Source: Verrucomicrobiaceae bacterium (lineage in GTDB: Bacteria > Verrucomicrobiota > Verrucomicrobiia > Verrucomicrobiales > Verrucomicrobiaceae). From it: a stretch of 64,000 nt of DNA. A program made the position numbers and the translations under genes. Shown piece after piece: positions 17,400 to 27,271 of this stretch (positions within the stretch are counted from its first letter, which is position 1; the number at the start of each line of letters is the position of its first letter). Below the pieces are notes generated by a model. That model saw nothing but the letters and a program-made list of their open reading frames with translations. It did not search any database and had not been told where the DNA came from. The stretch is taken from the NCBI GenBank assembly GCA_947466075.1, contig CANIBP010000032.1, positions 1-64,000 on the forward strand, given 5' to 3'.

Positions 17400-17555
17400 A
17401 TGACCACTTCAGGCCTTATCGTCATGCTGCTTTCCGTTGGAACCGTCACCGTCTTGTTTGGCTGGTGCATTTGGAAGGTGCTCACCACTCCGCAGGAAAC
17501 TGACAAAGTTCATGGCGTGGAGTTCCACACACCGGACATGGATAAAGACAGCTAG
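17400..17555 (+). CDS. MetS-like small subunit of the NSS transporter
   Basis: A 51-residue protein, MTTSGLIVMLLSVG and onward, with one membrane helix (about 5-29) and a charged C-terminal tail. It starts 18 bp after the NSS transporter stop on the same strand. MetS-type small subunits of this size accompany MetP-type NSS transporters and begin with a similar MTTSAI segment. Size, start motif and position all fit. Its last four bases overlap the 3' end of the convergent panB gene. Confidence 0.7.
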   Translation: MTTSGLIVMLLSVGTVTVLFGWCIWKVLTTPQETDKVHGVEFHTPDMDKDS

Positions 17556-18310
17556 CCGCGCACTTCCGCGATGTACTCGCGCACGGCGCGCAGCGTCTCG
17601 CCGGCGACATCAGCGCGAGCCTTGGCAAACGGCGGTCGGAACCACGGAAAGCTACCCAGCAGGTCGTGTGTGACGAGAACTTGGCCATCCGTGCCTAGAC
17701 CCGCACCGATGCCAATCGTGCTGGCTTTGACGAGGCCAGTGATCTGTGTGGCGACGTCGGGCACGATGCTTTCCAAGACGATCGCGACGGCTCCAGCGGC
17801 ATCCAAAGCCCGCGCATCGGCCATGAGGCGGTCGATTTGCTCGCTGGTCTTACCTTTTTTCTTGTAGCCGCCCTCCTCCTTCACGCTCTGTGGCAGCATG
17901 CCGATATGTCCGACGAACGGAATGCCTGCTGCAATGATTGCTTCTACCTGCGTGATCATGGAAACGCCGCCTTCGAGTTTCACAGCGTCAGCACCGCAGT
18001 CCATGAGTCGCTTGGCGTTTGAAACGGCTTCTTCTGGCGTGCGGTAACTCGCGAAGGGCAGATCAGCGATGACGGGCGTCCGTTTGACGCCTCGGCAGAC
18101 TGCGGCGGTGTGGAGGAGCATCATCTCCATCGTCACCCCGGTCGTATCAGGCAATCCATGCACGACCATGCCCAGCGAATCGCCCACCAAGAGGAGATCC
18201 AAGCCTGCTTCATCCAAAACGCGAGCCGTGGGGTAATCGTAGGCCGTCAACACAGCCAGTTTCAGGCCGCTGGCTTTGCGCTGTGGAAGTTCGAGGAGCG
18301 AGATGAGCAT
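17552..18310 (-). CDS. panB: 3-methyl-2-oxobutanoate hydroxymethyltransferase (PanB)
   Basis: The first enzyme of pantothenate synthesis, transferring a hydroxymethyl group from 5,10-methylenetetrahydrofolate to 2-oxoisovalerate. The 252 residues include the family landmarks LTAYDYPTARVLDEAG, LVGDSLGMVVHG, KLEGG, HIGMLPQ and the segment IGIGAG. Start at 18310 (MLISLLELPQRKASG) fits the usual PanB N-terminus. An in-frame ATG at 18397 would add 29 residues unlike the family and overlap the neighbouring gene's upstream region. No panC or panD is nearby. Confidence 0.93.
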   Translation of the reverse strand: MLISLLELPQRKASGLKLAVLTAYDYPTARVLDEAGLDLLLVGDSLGMVVHGLPDTTGVTMEMMLLHTAAVCRGVKRTPVIADLPFASYRTPEEAVSNAKRLMDCGADAVKLEGGVSMITQVEAIIAAGIPFVGHIGMLPQSVKEEGGYKKKGKTSEQIDRLMADARALDAAGAVAIVLESIVPDVATQITGLVKASTIGIGAGLGTDGQVLVTHDLLGSFPWFRPPFAKARADVAGETLRAVREYIAEVRG

Positions 18311-18415
18311 GAATGAGTCATGTTTCGCCGTGCCGGGATGAAATTCAAGCGTGACAGAGAGTTCATCCTTGTATTGAATACGGCTGCCATCAGGCATTAC
18401 CCAATACCAACCACC

Positions 18416-18634
18416 ATGAAAACACTACTGACTCTCTTTGTTCTTACACTGTCCCTGCCAGCCAGCGCCGCTGAGCCGCCGATGAACACCGTATGCCCGG
18501 TCTGCCAAAAGGATGCGCGTCTGATTTTCCGCAGCAATACCAAGGATGGTAAGCGTGTCATTTTTGCTACCGCTGAGTGCAAAGAAAAGTTCGATAAGAC
18601 ACCGGGTAAGTATCAAGTGAAGCCGAAGTCCTAA
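18416..18634 (+). CDS. Small exported protein with a CxxC metal-binding-like motif
   Basis: A 72-residue protein with a signal peptide (cleavage near ASAA-EPP, residue 19) followed by VCPVCQKD, then VIFATAECKEKFDKTPGKY. This is the pattern of YHS-like domains, which place a CPVC pair and a later Cys before a KFxxxPxKY ending and bind metal ions. It is divergent from panB. A role in periplasmic metal handling is plausible but unproven. Confidence 0.7.
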   Translation: MKTLLTLFVLTLSLPASAAEPPMNTVCPVCQKDARLIFRSNTKDGKRVIFATAECKEKFDKTPGKYQVKPKS

Positions 18635-18715
18635 GTCGGCGCTGTTTCTGATTTTTGTGAACGCACAAGAAACGAGTGCGCTCGTGAACCCGATCCAGGT
18701 TGCTCTGGAGAGGAT

Positions 18716-19204
18716 TCATCGAACCGGCACATACCGCACGATATTGCGGTGATAGACCTCGCACTCCTTCTTGTGCATCCAAATGCTGAACCAAAACAGC
18801 AGCGCGCCGAAGCCGACGACGAGAAACAACACCGGACGCCCCTTTGGTGATCTCGCTGTGACCAGCGCGATGGTGCTGAACAACGTCATCGCATTATACG
18901 GCCAGGACCAGTCCTTGCGGCGCTGCGTCTGCTCCACGATCAGCGGCGCAAACTCAGGCGACCGTGTAGCGAGGATGCGCGGCGTAGCCTTGTCACGCAG
19001 ATCAAGGTAGGGCCACACGCTCGCGCAGGACACGCAGATGATCGCCAGCGCCAGCAGGCGGCACTTCGCCTCGCCAAACAGGAAGGAGACGATCAGGAAC
19101 GTCAATCCGATCCCCAGCCCATACAGCGGCAGCGGCTCCAGCAGCAGGTGCAGGTACTCGGGATCGCAGATGCTTTGCCAGAGAGTTGTCAGTTCGCGCC
19201 ACAT
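18716..19204 (-). CDS. Multi-pass membrane protein, unknown function
   Basis: A 162-residue protein with about four hydrophobic segments (roughly 26-44, 48-66, 105-117 and 123-142) and a basic C-terminus. I recognise no family. It is divergent from the equally unfamiliar membrane gene at 19300. An AGGAGG-like sequence lies just upstream of the start codon. Confidence 0.6.
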   Translation of the reverse strand: MWRELTTLWQSICDPEYLHLLLEPLPLYGLGIGLTFLIVSFLFGEAKCRLLALAIICVSCASVWPYLDLRDKATPRILATRSPEFAPLIVEQTQRRKDWSWPYNAMTLFSTIALVTARSPKGRPVLFLVVGFGALLFWFSIWMHKKECEVYHRNIVRYVPVR

Positions 19205-19299
19205 GTTGAGGAAGGAGGAATGCTGAATGACGCGGGTGTAAAGTCAGTCATCGGCACTTTGCTGTATGCAGTCAATTTTGTTCTTGCTTGAGTAATGCC

Positions 19300-19956
19300 A
19301 TGGGGCGTAAACCGATGCAAAGCATCATGATCACGAACCACATTCTGCGCATCTCGCATGGACATTGGCGACGACAGGTGGTTGGTGCCTGTTTCGCGCT
19401 GCTGATGGCTACGGTGACATGGTTTCTCTTTATAGGCAGAGAAAACGCACATCAAGGCGCTGGACCTAAATTGCTATTATTTCTCACATATCTCTTTGAA
19501 GGCGAAGAACGGGCGCTTGAAGGTCTGGATTCCAAATCGGTATCACTACCATGGGATCTTTTTGGATGCGTTGATGTTGCGTGGACGATCCTCTGTTTGT
19601 TTTTCGTCGTTGCCTTAATTCTCATGATCACGCTCGAAACGTGGATCGACCCGCAGACACAGTGTGTGCAGCGTCGCTGGTCTTTGATGGGCTGTTTCAC
19701 TTTGTACAGTCGGTCGTTCCCATTGAGTGACTTCGCCGAAGTTCGTGTTGATCTATCTCAGAAGGCTGAATTCAGAGACATGTGGTGGGTAGTCTTGAAA
19801 CGAAAATCGGGGTCGGAGCTGTCCATTCAGTGGTTTGATGAACCTGAAGGGAAATGCCCGCCGCAGGCATGCGAGTGCGCCCAAAAAATCTCCAAGGTCA
19901 CTGGGCTGCACTTAGCAGAGATCGTCGTGAACTCTGTTGGGAAGGTAGAGACGTGA
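19300..19956 (+). CDS. Membrane protein with C-terminal PH-like domain, unknown
   Basis: About 218 residues with two membrane helices (near 25-45 and 90-112) followed by a soluble part (TWIDPQTQCVQRRWSL, then FAEVRVDL and a Trp/Val-rich strand set) resembling the bacterial PH-like domains found after two-helix anchors. That comparison is an impression, not a match. Alternative starts are the TTG at 19288 and the ATG at 19315. No neighbour gives a clue to its role. Confidence 0.6.
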   Translation: MGRKPMQSIMITNHILRISHGHWRRQVVGACFALLMATVTWFLFIGRENAHQGAGPKLLLFLTYLFEGEERALEGLDSKSVSLPWDLFGCVDVAWTILCLFFVVALILMITLETWIDPQTQCVQRRWSLMGCFTLYSRSFPLSDFAEVRVDLSQKAEFRDMWWVVLKRKSGSELSIQWFDEPEGKCPPQACECAQKISKVTGLHLAEIVVNSVGKVET

Positions 19957-20027
19957 GGCATCTTGGATTTGAAACGTCTCCAGCTTAAAGCCCATGGCAC
20001 AACGATCCTTTTCGTTTTTTCATATGC

Positions 20028-21068
<1,041 letters not shown>

Positions 21069-21107
21069 GGAGGCTCGCGCGAGTATTCTACTGACTGCAC
21101 CTTCGAT

Positions 21108-22400
21108 TTACGCGAACAAGTCCATCACTGGTTTACCCTTATCGCCGACGGTGAAGGGTCGGTTGCTGGGGGACATGACGACTTCATCGACGGGGAGGCC
21201 AAGACTCCAGCCAATGGTACTGAGGAAGTCTTGCGGGCTAGTCTGCTTATCGGCCACGGCCATACCTTCCTTGTCGCTGGAGCCATAGATGAAGCCACCT
21301 TTGATGCCGCCGCCTGCCAGTAGGGTGGAGAACACCTTCGGGTGATGATCGCGTCCGCCATTACCGTTGATCTTGGGACCACGGCCAAATTCGGAGCAGA
21401 GGACAACGAGCGTGCTTTCAAGCAGGCCGCGTTCTTTGAGGTCATCAAGCAACGCGGAGAGGGCCACATCGAGTTCGGCACCGTGCTCATCAAGGGCGTC
21501 ATCGATGTTGTTGTGCATGTCCCAACCACCTTTGGCGACTTCGATGTAGCGAATGCCTTTTTCGACGAGCCGACAGGCGAGCAGGCAGCCCTGGCCGAAT
21601 TTGTTGCGGCCGTATTTTTCTTTCAAGGCGTCGGGTTCGTCGGTGAGTTGGAAGGCTTCAAGATCCGTGCTGGTCATGATGCTCATCGTCTTGTCGTAAA
21701 ACTGCGTGTAGGCCTTCACCTCGGTGGTCTGGAAGCGATCACGGAAGCCTGCGTCGATCTGATCGAGCAAAACAAGACGCTTGATGAGGCTTTCGGGGCT
21801 GGCATCGCTCTCGGCGTATTGCAGTCCAGCATCGGGGTCGAGGATGGGCAACGGGGAGTAACTGGTGGGGAAGAAGCCATTGCCGTTCTGCGGCTGGCGG
21901 TTGACGCATACACTTGAGGGCAGTGTCTTGTGGCTTGATCCTTTGAAGTGCTGCGCCCATGCACCGATATTCGGGTGCTTGATGGTGCCGCGTTGCTCGT
22001 AGCCGGAGCGGATGACGTATTGACCAGCTGCATGCACGCCCGTCTTGGAGGTCATGCTGCGAATGATGCTGATCTTGTCCGCATTCTTGGCGAGATTCTC
22101 CATAATGCCGCCGAGTTGGAAACCAGCCTTGGTGCCGAGGGGTTTTTTGGGCCCCTGGGTTGGTCCATCCTTGGGATCCAATGTATCGATGTGAGTCATC
22201 CCTCCCATCATCTGAAGGAAGATGACGTTCTTGGCTTTGCCATAGCCTGGACCACTAGGTGCCGCTGATGGTTTGGCCGCTTCCGCAGCAAACAGGCTGC
22301 CCGCTGTGCCGTGCAGCACAGTGACGCCTAGAGCTGTTTGGGCCCAGCGTTCACAAAAGGCACGGCGGGTGATCGGGTCGAGTTGGTTCTGAAGGTTCAT
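21108..22400 (-). CDS. DUF1501 domain exported protein
   Basis: A 430-residue DUF1501 protein with a twin-arginine signal (ITRRAFCERWAQTALGVTVL) indicating folded export. DUF1501 proteins belong to the alkaline phosphatase/sulfatase superfamily and are hugely expanded in Planctomycetota and Verrucomicrobiota, usually encoded next to DUF1549/DUF1553 proteins, as here: the partner ends 22 bp upstream. The family motifs NVIFLQMMGGMTHIDTLDPK near the N-terminus and SEFGRGPKINGNGGRDHHP in the C-terminal half are clear. The substrate is unknown. Confidence 0.93.
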   Translation of the reverse strand: MNLQNQLDPITRRAFCERWAQTALGVTVLHGTAGSLFAAEAAKPSAAPSGPGYGKAKNVIFLQMMGGMTHIDTLDPKDGPTQGPKKPLGTKAGFQLGGIMENLAKNADKISIIRSMTSKTGVHAAGQYVIRSGYEQRGTIKHPNIGAWAQHFKGSSHKTLPSSVCVNRQPQNGNGFFPTSYSPLPILDPDAGLQYAESDASPESLIKRLVLLDQIDAGFRDRFQTTEVKAYTQFYDKTMSIMTSTDLEAFQLTDEPDALKEKYGRNKFGQGCLLACRLVEKGIRYIEVAKGGWDMHNNIDDALDEHGAELDVALSALLDDLKERGLLESTLVVLCSEFGRGPKINGNGGRDHHPKVFSTLLAGGGIKGGFIYGSSDKEGMAVADKQTSPQDFLSTIGWSLGLPVDEVVMSPSNRPFTVGDKGKPVMDLFA

Positions 22401-22422
22401 GGCGGTGATTGTTTAAAGGTGA

Positions 22423-24519
22423 CTATTCGACGAAGACAAATTCACGGGCGTTGAAGAGCACCCAGGTCAGATCGCGCATGGTGAGGCCATTGCCGAGGGC
22501 GGCGACAGAGTTGGCCAGTTCATCTGCCTTGGGTTTGCGGCTGAAAAAGCTGAGATAGAGACTTTCGACCTGTTGCTCAGGTGTTTTTTGCGTCGAGGCG
22601 GTTTTGACTACCAAGGAGTCATTCTGACCGATGACACGCTGTGCTTCACCGTTCATGAGCATGAGCACCTGTGGGATGCTGCCTTCTTCGCTTTCGCTGT
22701 CGGCGATTTGGCGGTCGCTTTGGCCGAACATGCGGAGGAAGTGCTGGTCCTTCTCAGGCTGCGGCAGCTCTGATGCTCGGGCCAAGACGAGACCGTCGCG
22801 CACCGGTGGACTGATGGTAAGGTCCTCTTCATCGCCCTGACCAGCAGCCTGCTTCATCATGCGTTTTTTCTTGGCATTGTTCTTCGGGTTGCCCTGCGCC
22901 TTACCGGCAAACCCTCTCATATTGGTGAGAGCGGTCTCGATCTGGGTTTTGATGGTTTCTGGAGACGCATCTTTGCCGAATTCGATGTGCAATGCCTTCG
23001 AATACTGCTCGCCGCGATGAGACTTGAACTTATCCACGTCAGCTCCGACCACGAGTGTGGCGCAGGAGTCCCACGCCTGTTCGGCGCTCATGCGACGAAG
23101 AATGGGACCGGGGAAAAGGTAGGGAATGTTGTCGGCCAGTTCGTGGCTGGTGGCTTCGCGTTGGTAGGTCTGCGTGTTGCAGAGCAAACGCATGAACTGC
23201 TTCAGGTCGAATTTCACGCGCACCATTTCTGCGGCAAGATGATGGAGCAGCGGCGGATTCACGCTGGCATTGGGATCATCAAGATCGGAAACGGGTTCTT
23301 TGATGCCAACGCCAAAAATGCGCTTCCACATGCGATTGGCGATGGTCATGGCAAAGCGCGGATTGTCTGGCGAAGTCATCCACTTGGCGAACTGCGAGCG
23401 GAGATCTTCCTCACTCTTGGTTTGCACGCCTTGGTAGGCTTTCTTGCTCTTATCATCACTCCAAGTCACGAGTTTCGGTGCGACGTGGTCACCGGGCTTG
23501 GCATCTGAGTATTTGTAGTCATCAGGAAGCTTCATATCGTTCACCTCGCCGTCATCGATCGCCATCGCATTCACTTGGACAAGGTTCTTAGCCTGCTTCT
23601 GCATCCTTTGGTCACCGAGAGAAGCCACCGCCTTCCTCATCATAGCGGCGTCTTCGCTTTTGGGTCCTTTCTTGGCCCCGAAAGTTTCCGTGGCACCGAA
23701 GAAAGCGGCCATTTCATAGAACTGGCGTTGTGTCCAGTCCGCGAAGGGATGGTCATGGCACTGGGCGCAGGAGACGTTGGCACCGAGGAAGGTGCTCAAG
23801 GTGAGGCTGAGATTGTCGAGACGCATGCCTGCATCACGCAGCAGGTAGCCGGTGGCACCGTTTTCCAACAGTTTTCCGTCGGCGGTCATCATGGAGTAAA
23901 CCATCTTGTTCCACGGAATGTTGTCGGCGATCTGGCTCTTCAACCAGTCCTGATAGGTGTAGAAACGCACCTTCTGAGAGATGTCTGCCATGCGCAGCAT
24001 GTCGGCGAGGTAATTGAAAAGATGGCTGTTGTAGCCCTCGGAGTTGAGCAGGCGGTCAATGACCTTCGCACGCTTCGATAAGCTGGTATCGTTCAGGAAT
24101 TCCAGCGATTCCTCGCGAGTGGGGATGCGGCCAGCGAGATCGAGAAAAACGCGGCGCACGAACTGCTCGTCGGAGGCCAGCGGGTTGGATTTTTGCTCCG
24201 CTTTTTTCAAGCCCGCATCCACCAACATGTCGATGCGAGCGGCTGCTTGGGCGAGGTTTGGGTCAGCAGGGATGCCGAGGCCTTCGGGTTTCAGTGTTTT
24301 CGCCGCCTGCTGGTCTTCGGCGGAGAGTTTGTCCAAGGGAAGGCGATAGACATAGCCGTTGCGGACTTGGAGGAAGACCTGGCCATTCTCGATGCCACGG
24401 AAGGTTGCCTCCAGCTTGCGGCCTTGGGTGTCCGTCCAGGTGCGATAGACTTCATTGTCGGCCTTGATGCCAGTGACGAGCAATGCAAAGGCGAGGGGTA
24501 GGAAGAGGCGCGTTTTCAT
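22423..24519 (-). CDS. SHD1-DUF1549-DUF1553 exported protein
   Basis: A 698-residue protein with a signal peptide, an SLA1-homology domain 1 (about 25-75, RTWTDTQGRKLEATFRG), a DUF1549 region (LVRRVFLDLAGRIPT-type segment) with a C-A-Q-C-H motif at 251-255 typical of c-type cytochrome-like sites, and a C-terminal DUF1553 region (ANRMWKRIFGVGI, then LLNTQ-type and ending FNAREFVFVE). Such proteins pair with DUF1501 proteins and often with sulfatases in PVC bacteria and are thought to act on polysaccharides outside the cytoplasm. It sits between the sulfatase and DUF1501 genes in one probable operon. Confidence 0.92.
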   Translation of the reverse strand: MKTRLFLPLAFALLVTGIKADNEVYRTWTDTQGRKLEATFRGIENGQVFLQVRNGYVYRLPLDKLSAEDQQAAKTLKPEGLGIPADPNLAQAAARIDMLVDAGLKKAEQKSNPLASDEQFVRRVFLDLAGRIPTREESLEFLNDTSLSKRAKVIDRLLNSEGYNSHLFNYLADMLRMADISQKVRFYTYQDWLKSQIADNIPWNKMVYSMMTADGKLLENGATGYLLRDAGMRLDNLSLTLSTFLGANVSCAQCHDHPFADWTQRQFYEMAAFFGATETFGAKKGPKSEDAAMMRKAVASLGDQRMQKQAKNLVQVNAMAIDDGEVNDMKLPDDYKYSDAKPGDHVAPKLVTWSDDKSKKAYQGVQTKSEEDLRSQFAKWMTSPDNPRFAMTIANRMWKRIFGVGIKEPVSDLDDPNASVNPPLLHHLAAEMVRVKFDLKQFMRLLCNTQTYQREATSHELADNIPYLFPGPILRRMSAEQAWDSCATLVVGADVDKFKSHRGEQYSKALHIEFGKDASPETIKTQIETALTNMRGFAGKAQGNPKNNAKKKRMMKQAAGQGDEEDLTISPPVRDGLVLARASELPQPEKDQHFLRMFGQSDRQIADSESEEGSIPQVLMLMNGEAQRVIGQNDSLVVKTASTQKTPEQQVESLYLSFFSRKPKADELANSVAALGNGLTMRDLTWVLFNAREFVFVE

Positions 24520-24605
24520 GGTGTAATCGACCGGTGTTCCGGGTTGATGTGCGGCTTAACGTAGGCAATGCGGATAAGTTTCAGTTCATTTCAGAATACT
24601 TTTAA

Positions 24606-26024
24606 TCAAGGCGTATGCCGCTTCGCCTTGGAGCGGCCGCCTTTCCAAAGGTCATACTTCGGATCGGCGTAGCGGGTGAAGAAGGCATCGAGCTGTTTTG
24701 CGAGGTCTGTTTGGGTCTCCTTGGTGCCTAGTTGGCCGAACTGGTTGAAGCGTTCCTGGGGGTCGGACTGCATGTCGTAGAGTTCGAAGGGGCCGGCGGG
24801 GAAGCGGGAAACGTATTTCCAGCGCTGGGTGCGGATGGCGCGGGTGGTTTCCATCTCGTAGAAGACGGTGTTATCCCAGTTCACGAGTTGTTGACCGTGC
24901 AGGGCTGGAGAGAAGTCGCGGCCAGGGGATTTGGGCTTTTGCGGCATCTTGTCGGCAAGGCCGAGGTGTGTAAGGACGCTGGGAATGAAGTCGTAGTTGC
25001 TGACGAGGGCATCGCAGGTCTGCGCGGCTGGGATTTGGCCGGGTTGGCGAAAGATGAGCGGGATTTGCATCATCAACTCGTGGGCACCGATCGGGCGGAA
25101 GTGGTCGCCCATGCCCCACATGCCGTTTTGGCCTCCCATCCAGCCTTGATCGCTGGAGAAGACGACAAGGGTGTTGTCATCGAGACCGTTGGCTTTGAGC
25201 GCAGCCATGATTGCTCCCACGCCGTCATCAACGCCGCTCACTTCGCAGGCCATGCGGCGGCGGGCGGCGTCAGTGTTGTGGAAGGCTTTGTTGTCGTGCT
25301 GCCAGGGATGCATGGCGTCGCGTGGGAAGCTTTGGAGTTCCTTGTCGGCGTAGTAGGCGGCGTGGCGGTTTTTGGCCTCGTTGAGCATGAGCTTGCCGAG
25401 CGAGTAGGGGCCGTTGTAGGCGAGGTAGAGGAAGAAGGGTCGGTCTTTGTTAGCCTGGATGAACTCGATGCCTTTGCGGGTCCATAGGTCAGTGGTGTAG
25501 CCCGCTTCGGAGCGCAGTTTGCCGTCTTCGATGATCTGCTGGTCATAGAATTCCTTGGTGCTGCCATCGGGTTTCGTGGTCCAGGTGGTGAAGCCTTCGC
25601 TGGGAGTCATGTTGGCCCCGAGGTGCCATTTTCCGCTGAGGCCGCAGGTGTAACCGGCATCGCGCAGGACTTCGCCGAGGGAGGTGAATTCTTGGAGCGA
25701 GTTGTAGGCCTCCGGCCCCATCATGAACTTGGGATCGAGGAAGGAATGCACGCCGTGCTGCGATGGAATGAGCCCAGTGAGGAAGGTGGCGCGAGTGGGC
25801 GAGCAGACGGGATTACTACTGAGCGCATGGGTGAAGCGGATGCCTTCGGCGGCAAGCTGGTCGATGTGCGGCGTGCGGATGTCGGGATTGCCATAGCAGC
25901 CGAGCGTCCAAGCACCTTGGTTGTCGGTAAGGATGAAGACTAGATTTGGCGGCCGTTGAGCGGCATCCGCAGGCCAACAGCAGGTAAAAACGAGAGCGAG
26001 GAGAGCGGCGGCCTTCATGGCCAT
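24606..26024 (-). CDS. Exported type I sulfatase
   Basis: About 472 residues of a formylglycine-dependent arylsulfatase. The signal peptide MAMKAAALLALVFTCCWPADA precedes PNLVFILTDNQG with the metal-binding aspartate, and the modification site is Cys74 in CSPTRATFLTGL, matching C-x-P-x-R. A second signature, GYTCGLSGKWHLG, follows. It should hydrolyse a sulfated glycan outside the cytoplasm after conversion of Cys74 by a formylglycine-generating enzyme not present here. ATG at 26018 is an equally good start. A longer frame to 26078 would displace the signal peptide. Heads the operon with the DUF1553 and DUF1501 genes. Confidence 0.92.
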   Translation of the reverse strand: MAMKAAALLALVFTCCWPADAAQRPPNLVFILTDNQGAWTLGCYGNPDIRTPHIDQLAAEGIRFTHALSSNPVCSPTRATFLTGLIPSQHGVHSFLDPKFMMGPEAYNSLQEFTSLGEVLRDAGYTCGLSGKWHLGANMTPSEGFTTWTTKPDGSTKEFYDQQIIEDGKLRSEAGYTTDLWTRKGIEFIQANKDRPFFLYLAYNGPYSLGKLMLNEAKNRHAAYYADKELQSFPRDAMHPWQHDNKAFHNTDAARRRMACEVSGVDDGVGAIMAALKANGLDDNTLVVFSSDQGWMGGQNGMWGMGDHFRPIGAHELMMQIPLIFRQPGQIPAAQTCDALVSNYDFIPSVLTHLGLADKMPQKPKSPGRDFSPALHGQQLVNWDNTVFYEMETTRAIRTQRWKYVSRFPAGPFELYDMQSDPQERFNQFGQLGTKETQTDLAKQLDAFFTRYADPKYDLWKGGRSKAKRHTP

Positions 26025-26161
26025 GAAAACGGCTGGGTAGCGATCGAACTTGCCTTTTTGGACGGCCTGAAACAGCAAACTTTAATAATTAAATAGAAAT
26101 ACCATATTAAAAGAGGTTAAGTATATACCTGTGAGCGGCTTTTTGCCCGCTTCGCACCCGA

Positions 26162-27271
26162 ATGCCTATCTCCCAAAATGCCGAGAAACCAGCCAAGCCA
26201 GTGCGCATCGCACCGTGGCGCGGTCCGCTGCATTTTGGACTGCTGGTGATTTCGGCGACGATCTCGTTGGCCTTGCAGTTCAGCTACGTGCTGCTGGTGG
26301 CGGGAGTCTTCATTTGGATGTGCTGGCAGGTATATCTCATCACCGGCAGCATGGCGCGGGTGGGGCTGTTCCAGTGGCGCATGATCCCTGAATTGCTGAA
26401 GTTTGCCTTCATGGTTGTGACTTGGGTGTTCATGCTGCGCCCGCTCCGACCACGGCCTGAACACGCGAAAGTGGCCATCCAAATTACCGCTGCCACTCAA
26501 CCGCAACTCTTCGAACTCATCCACATGCTATGCTGGCACCTGCGGGCGCAGGCGCCCACGCAGGTGTGGCTGGATACGACGATTTCTGTGCGAACCACGA
26601 TGTTCGGGGGGCTCCTTGGCATTCTGACGGGGCAAACCATGCTGCATCTCGGACTACCGGTGGTTTCAGTGATCACGGCCCGCGAACTTAGCGGTTTGCT
26701 GGCGCATGAACTCAGCCACAATGCCGGTGGTCTCAGCACCATCTTCGTGCATGCCGTGCGTGAGACGAACGCATGGTTCTTCCGTGCGATGATGGAGCGT
26801 GATGCGTGGGAACTGCGTCTGCGCGAAGCGCCGAAAAAGGAATCCGAGTGGCGCAAGCAAGGGCGCAGGGTCGTGCGCGGCTGGATGTGGGCGGCCAAAA
26901 TTCCCTTCATGCTATTTGCGTTCGCCTCACGCGCCGCCAGTGCGATCACACTATGGGTCATATCGCGTTCTGCGGAGCGCTGCGGGGCTAACGTCATTGG
27001 CAAGGACATGTATGACCGTATGCAGCGTAAGCTTGCGCTTCTTGGGACTGCTTGGAAGGCGGCGGAGCAGGAGATTCAGCGTGGCGTCATCCAGCATCGA
27101 CTGCCGGAAAACCTCTCACTGCTCATGGCACGCCATGTGGCTACAGCGGCCAAAGTGCAAGCGTCCGCTCGAGCCGAAGCCGGTGAGATACGGCCGGAAC
27201 CTGCCGCAGCAGGCAAACTGCCGAAGGGAGCAGCGTTGGTGGAGTATCTTTCGCACCTGCAGCCTCAGTGA
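26162..27271 (+). CDS. M48-family membrane metallopeptidase, probable N-terminal part
   Basis: A 369-residue protein with several hydrophobic helices in the first 100 residues, the zinc site H182-E-L-S-H186 and a third ligand Glu272 in SRSAERCGAN, as in M48 peptidases (the usual Asp after the Glu is Asn here). After residue 300 it becomes Ala-rich and lacks the THPSD-like segment typical of the family. The following gene, overlapping by TGATG, resumes with sequence like the remainder of such proteins, so this looks like one gene split in two. Confidence 0.8.
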   Translation: MPISQNAEKPAKPVRIAPWRGPLHFGLLVISATISLALQFSYVLLVAGVFIWMCWQVYLITGSMARVGLFQWRMIPELLKFAFMVVTWVFMLRPLRPRPEHAKVAIQITAATQPQLFELIHMLCWHLRAQAPTQVWLDTTISVRTTMFGGLLGILTGQTMLHLGLPVVSVITARELSGLLAHELSHNAGGLSTIFVHAVRETNAWFFRAMMERDAWELRLREAPKKESEWRKQGRRVVRGWMWAAKIPFMLFAFASRAASAITLWVISRSAERCGANVIGKDMYDRMQRKLALLGTAWKAAEQEIQRGVIQHRLPENLSLLMARHVATAAKVQASARAEAGEIRPEPAAAGKLPKGAALVEYLSHLQPQ

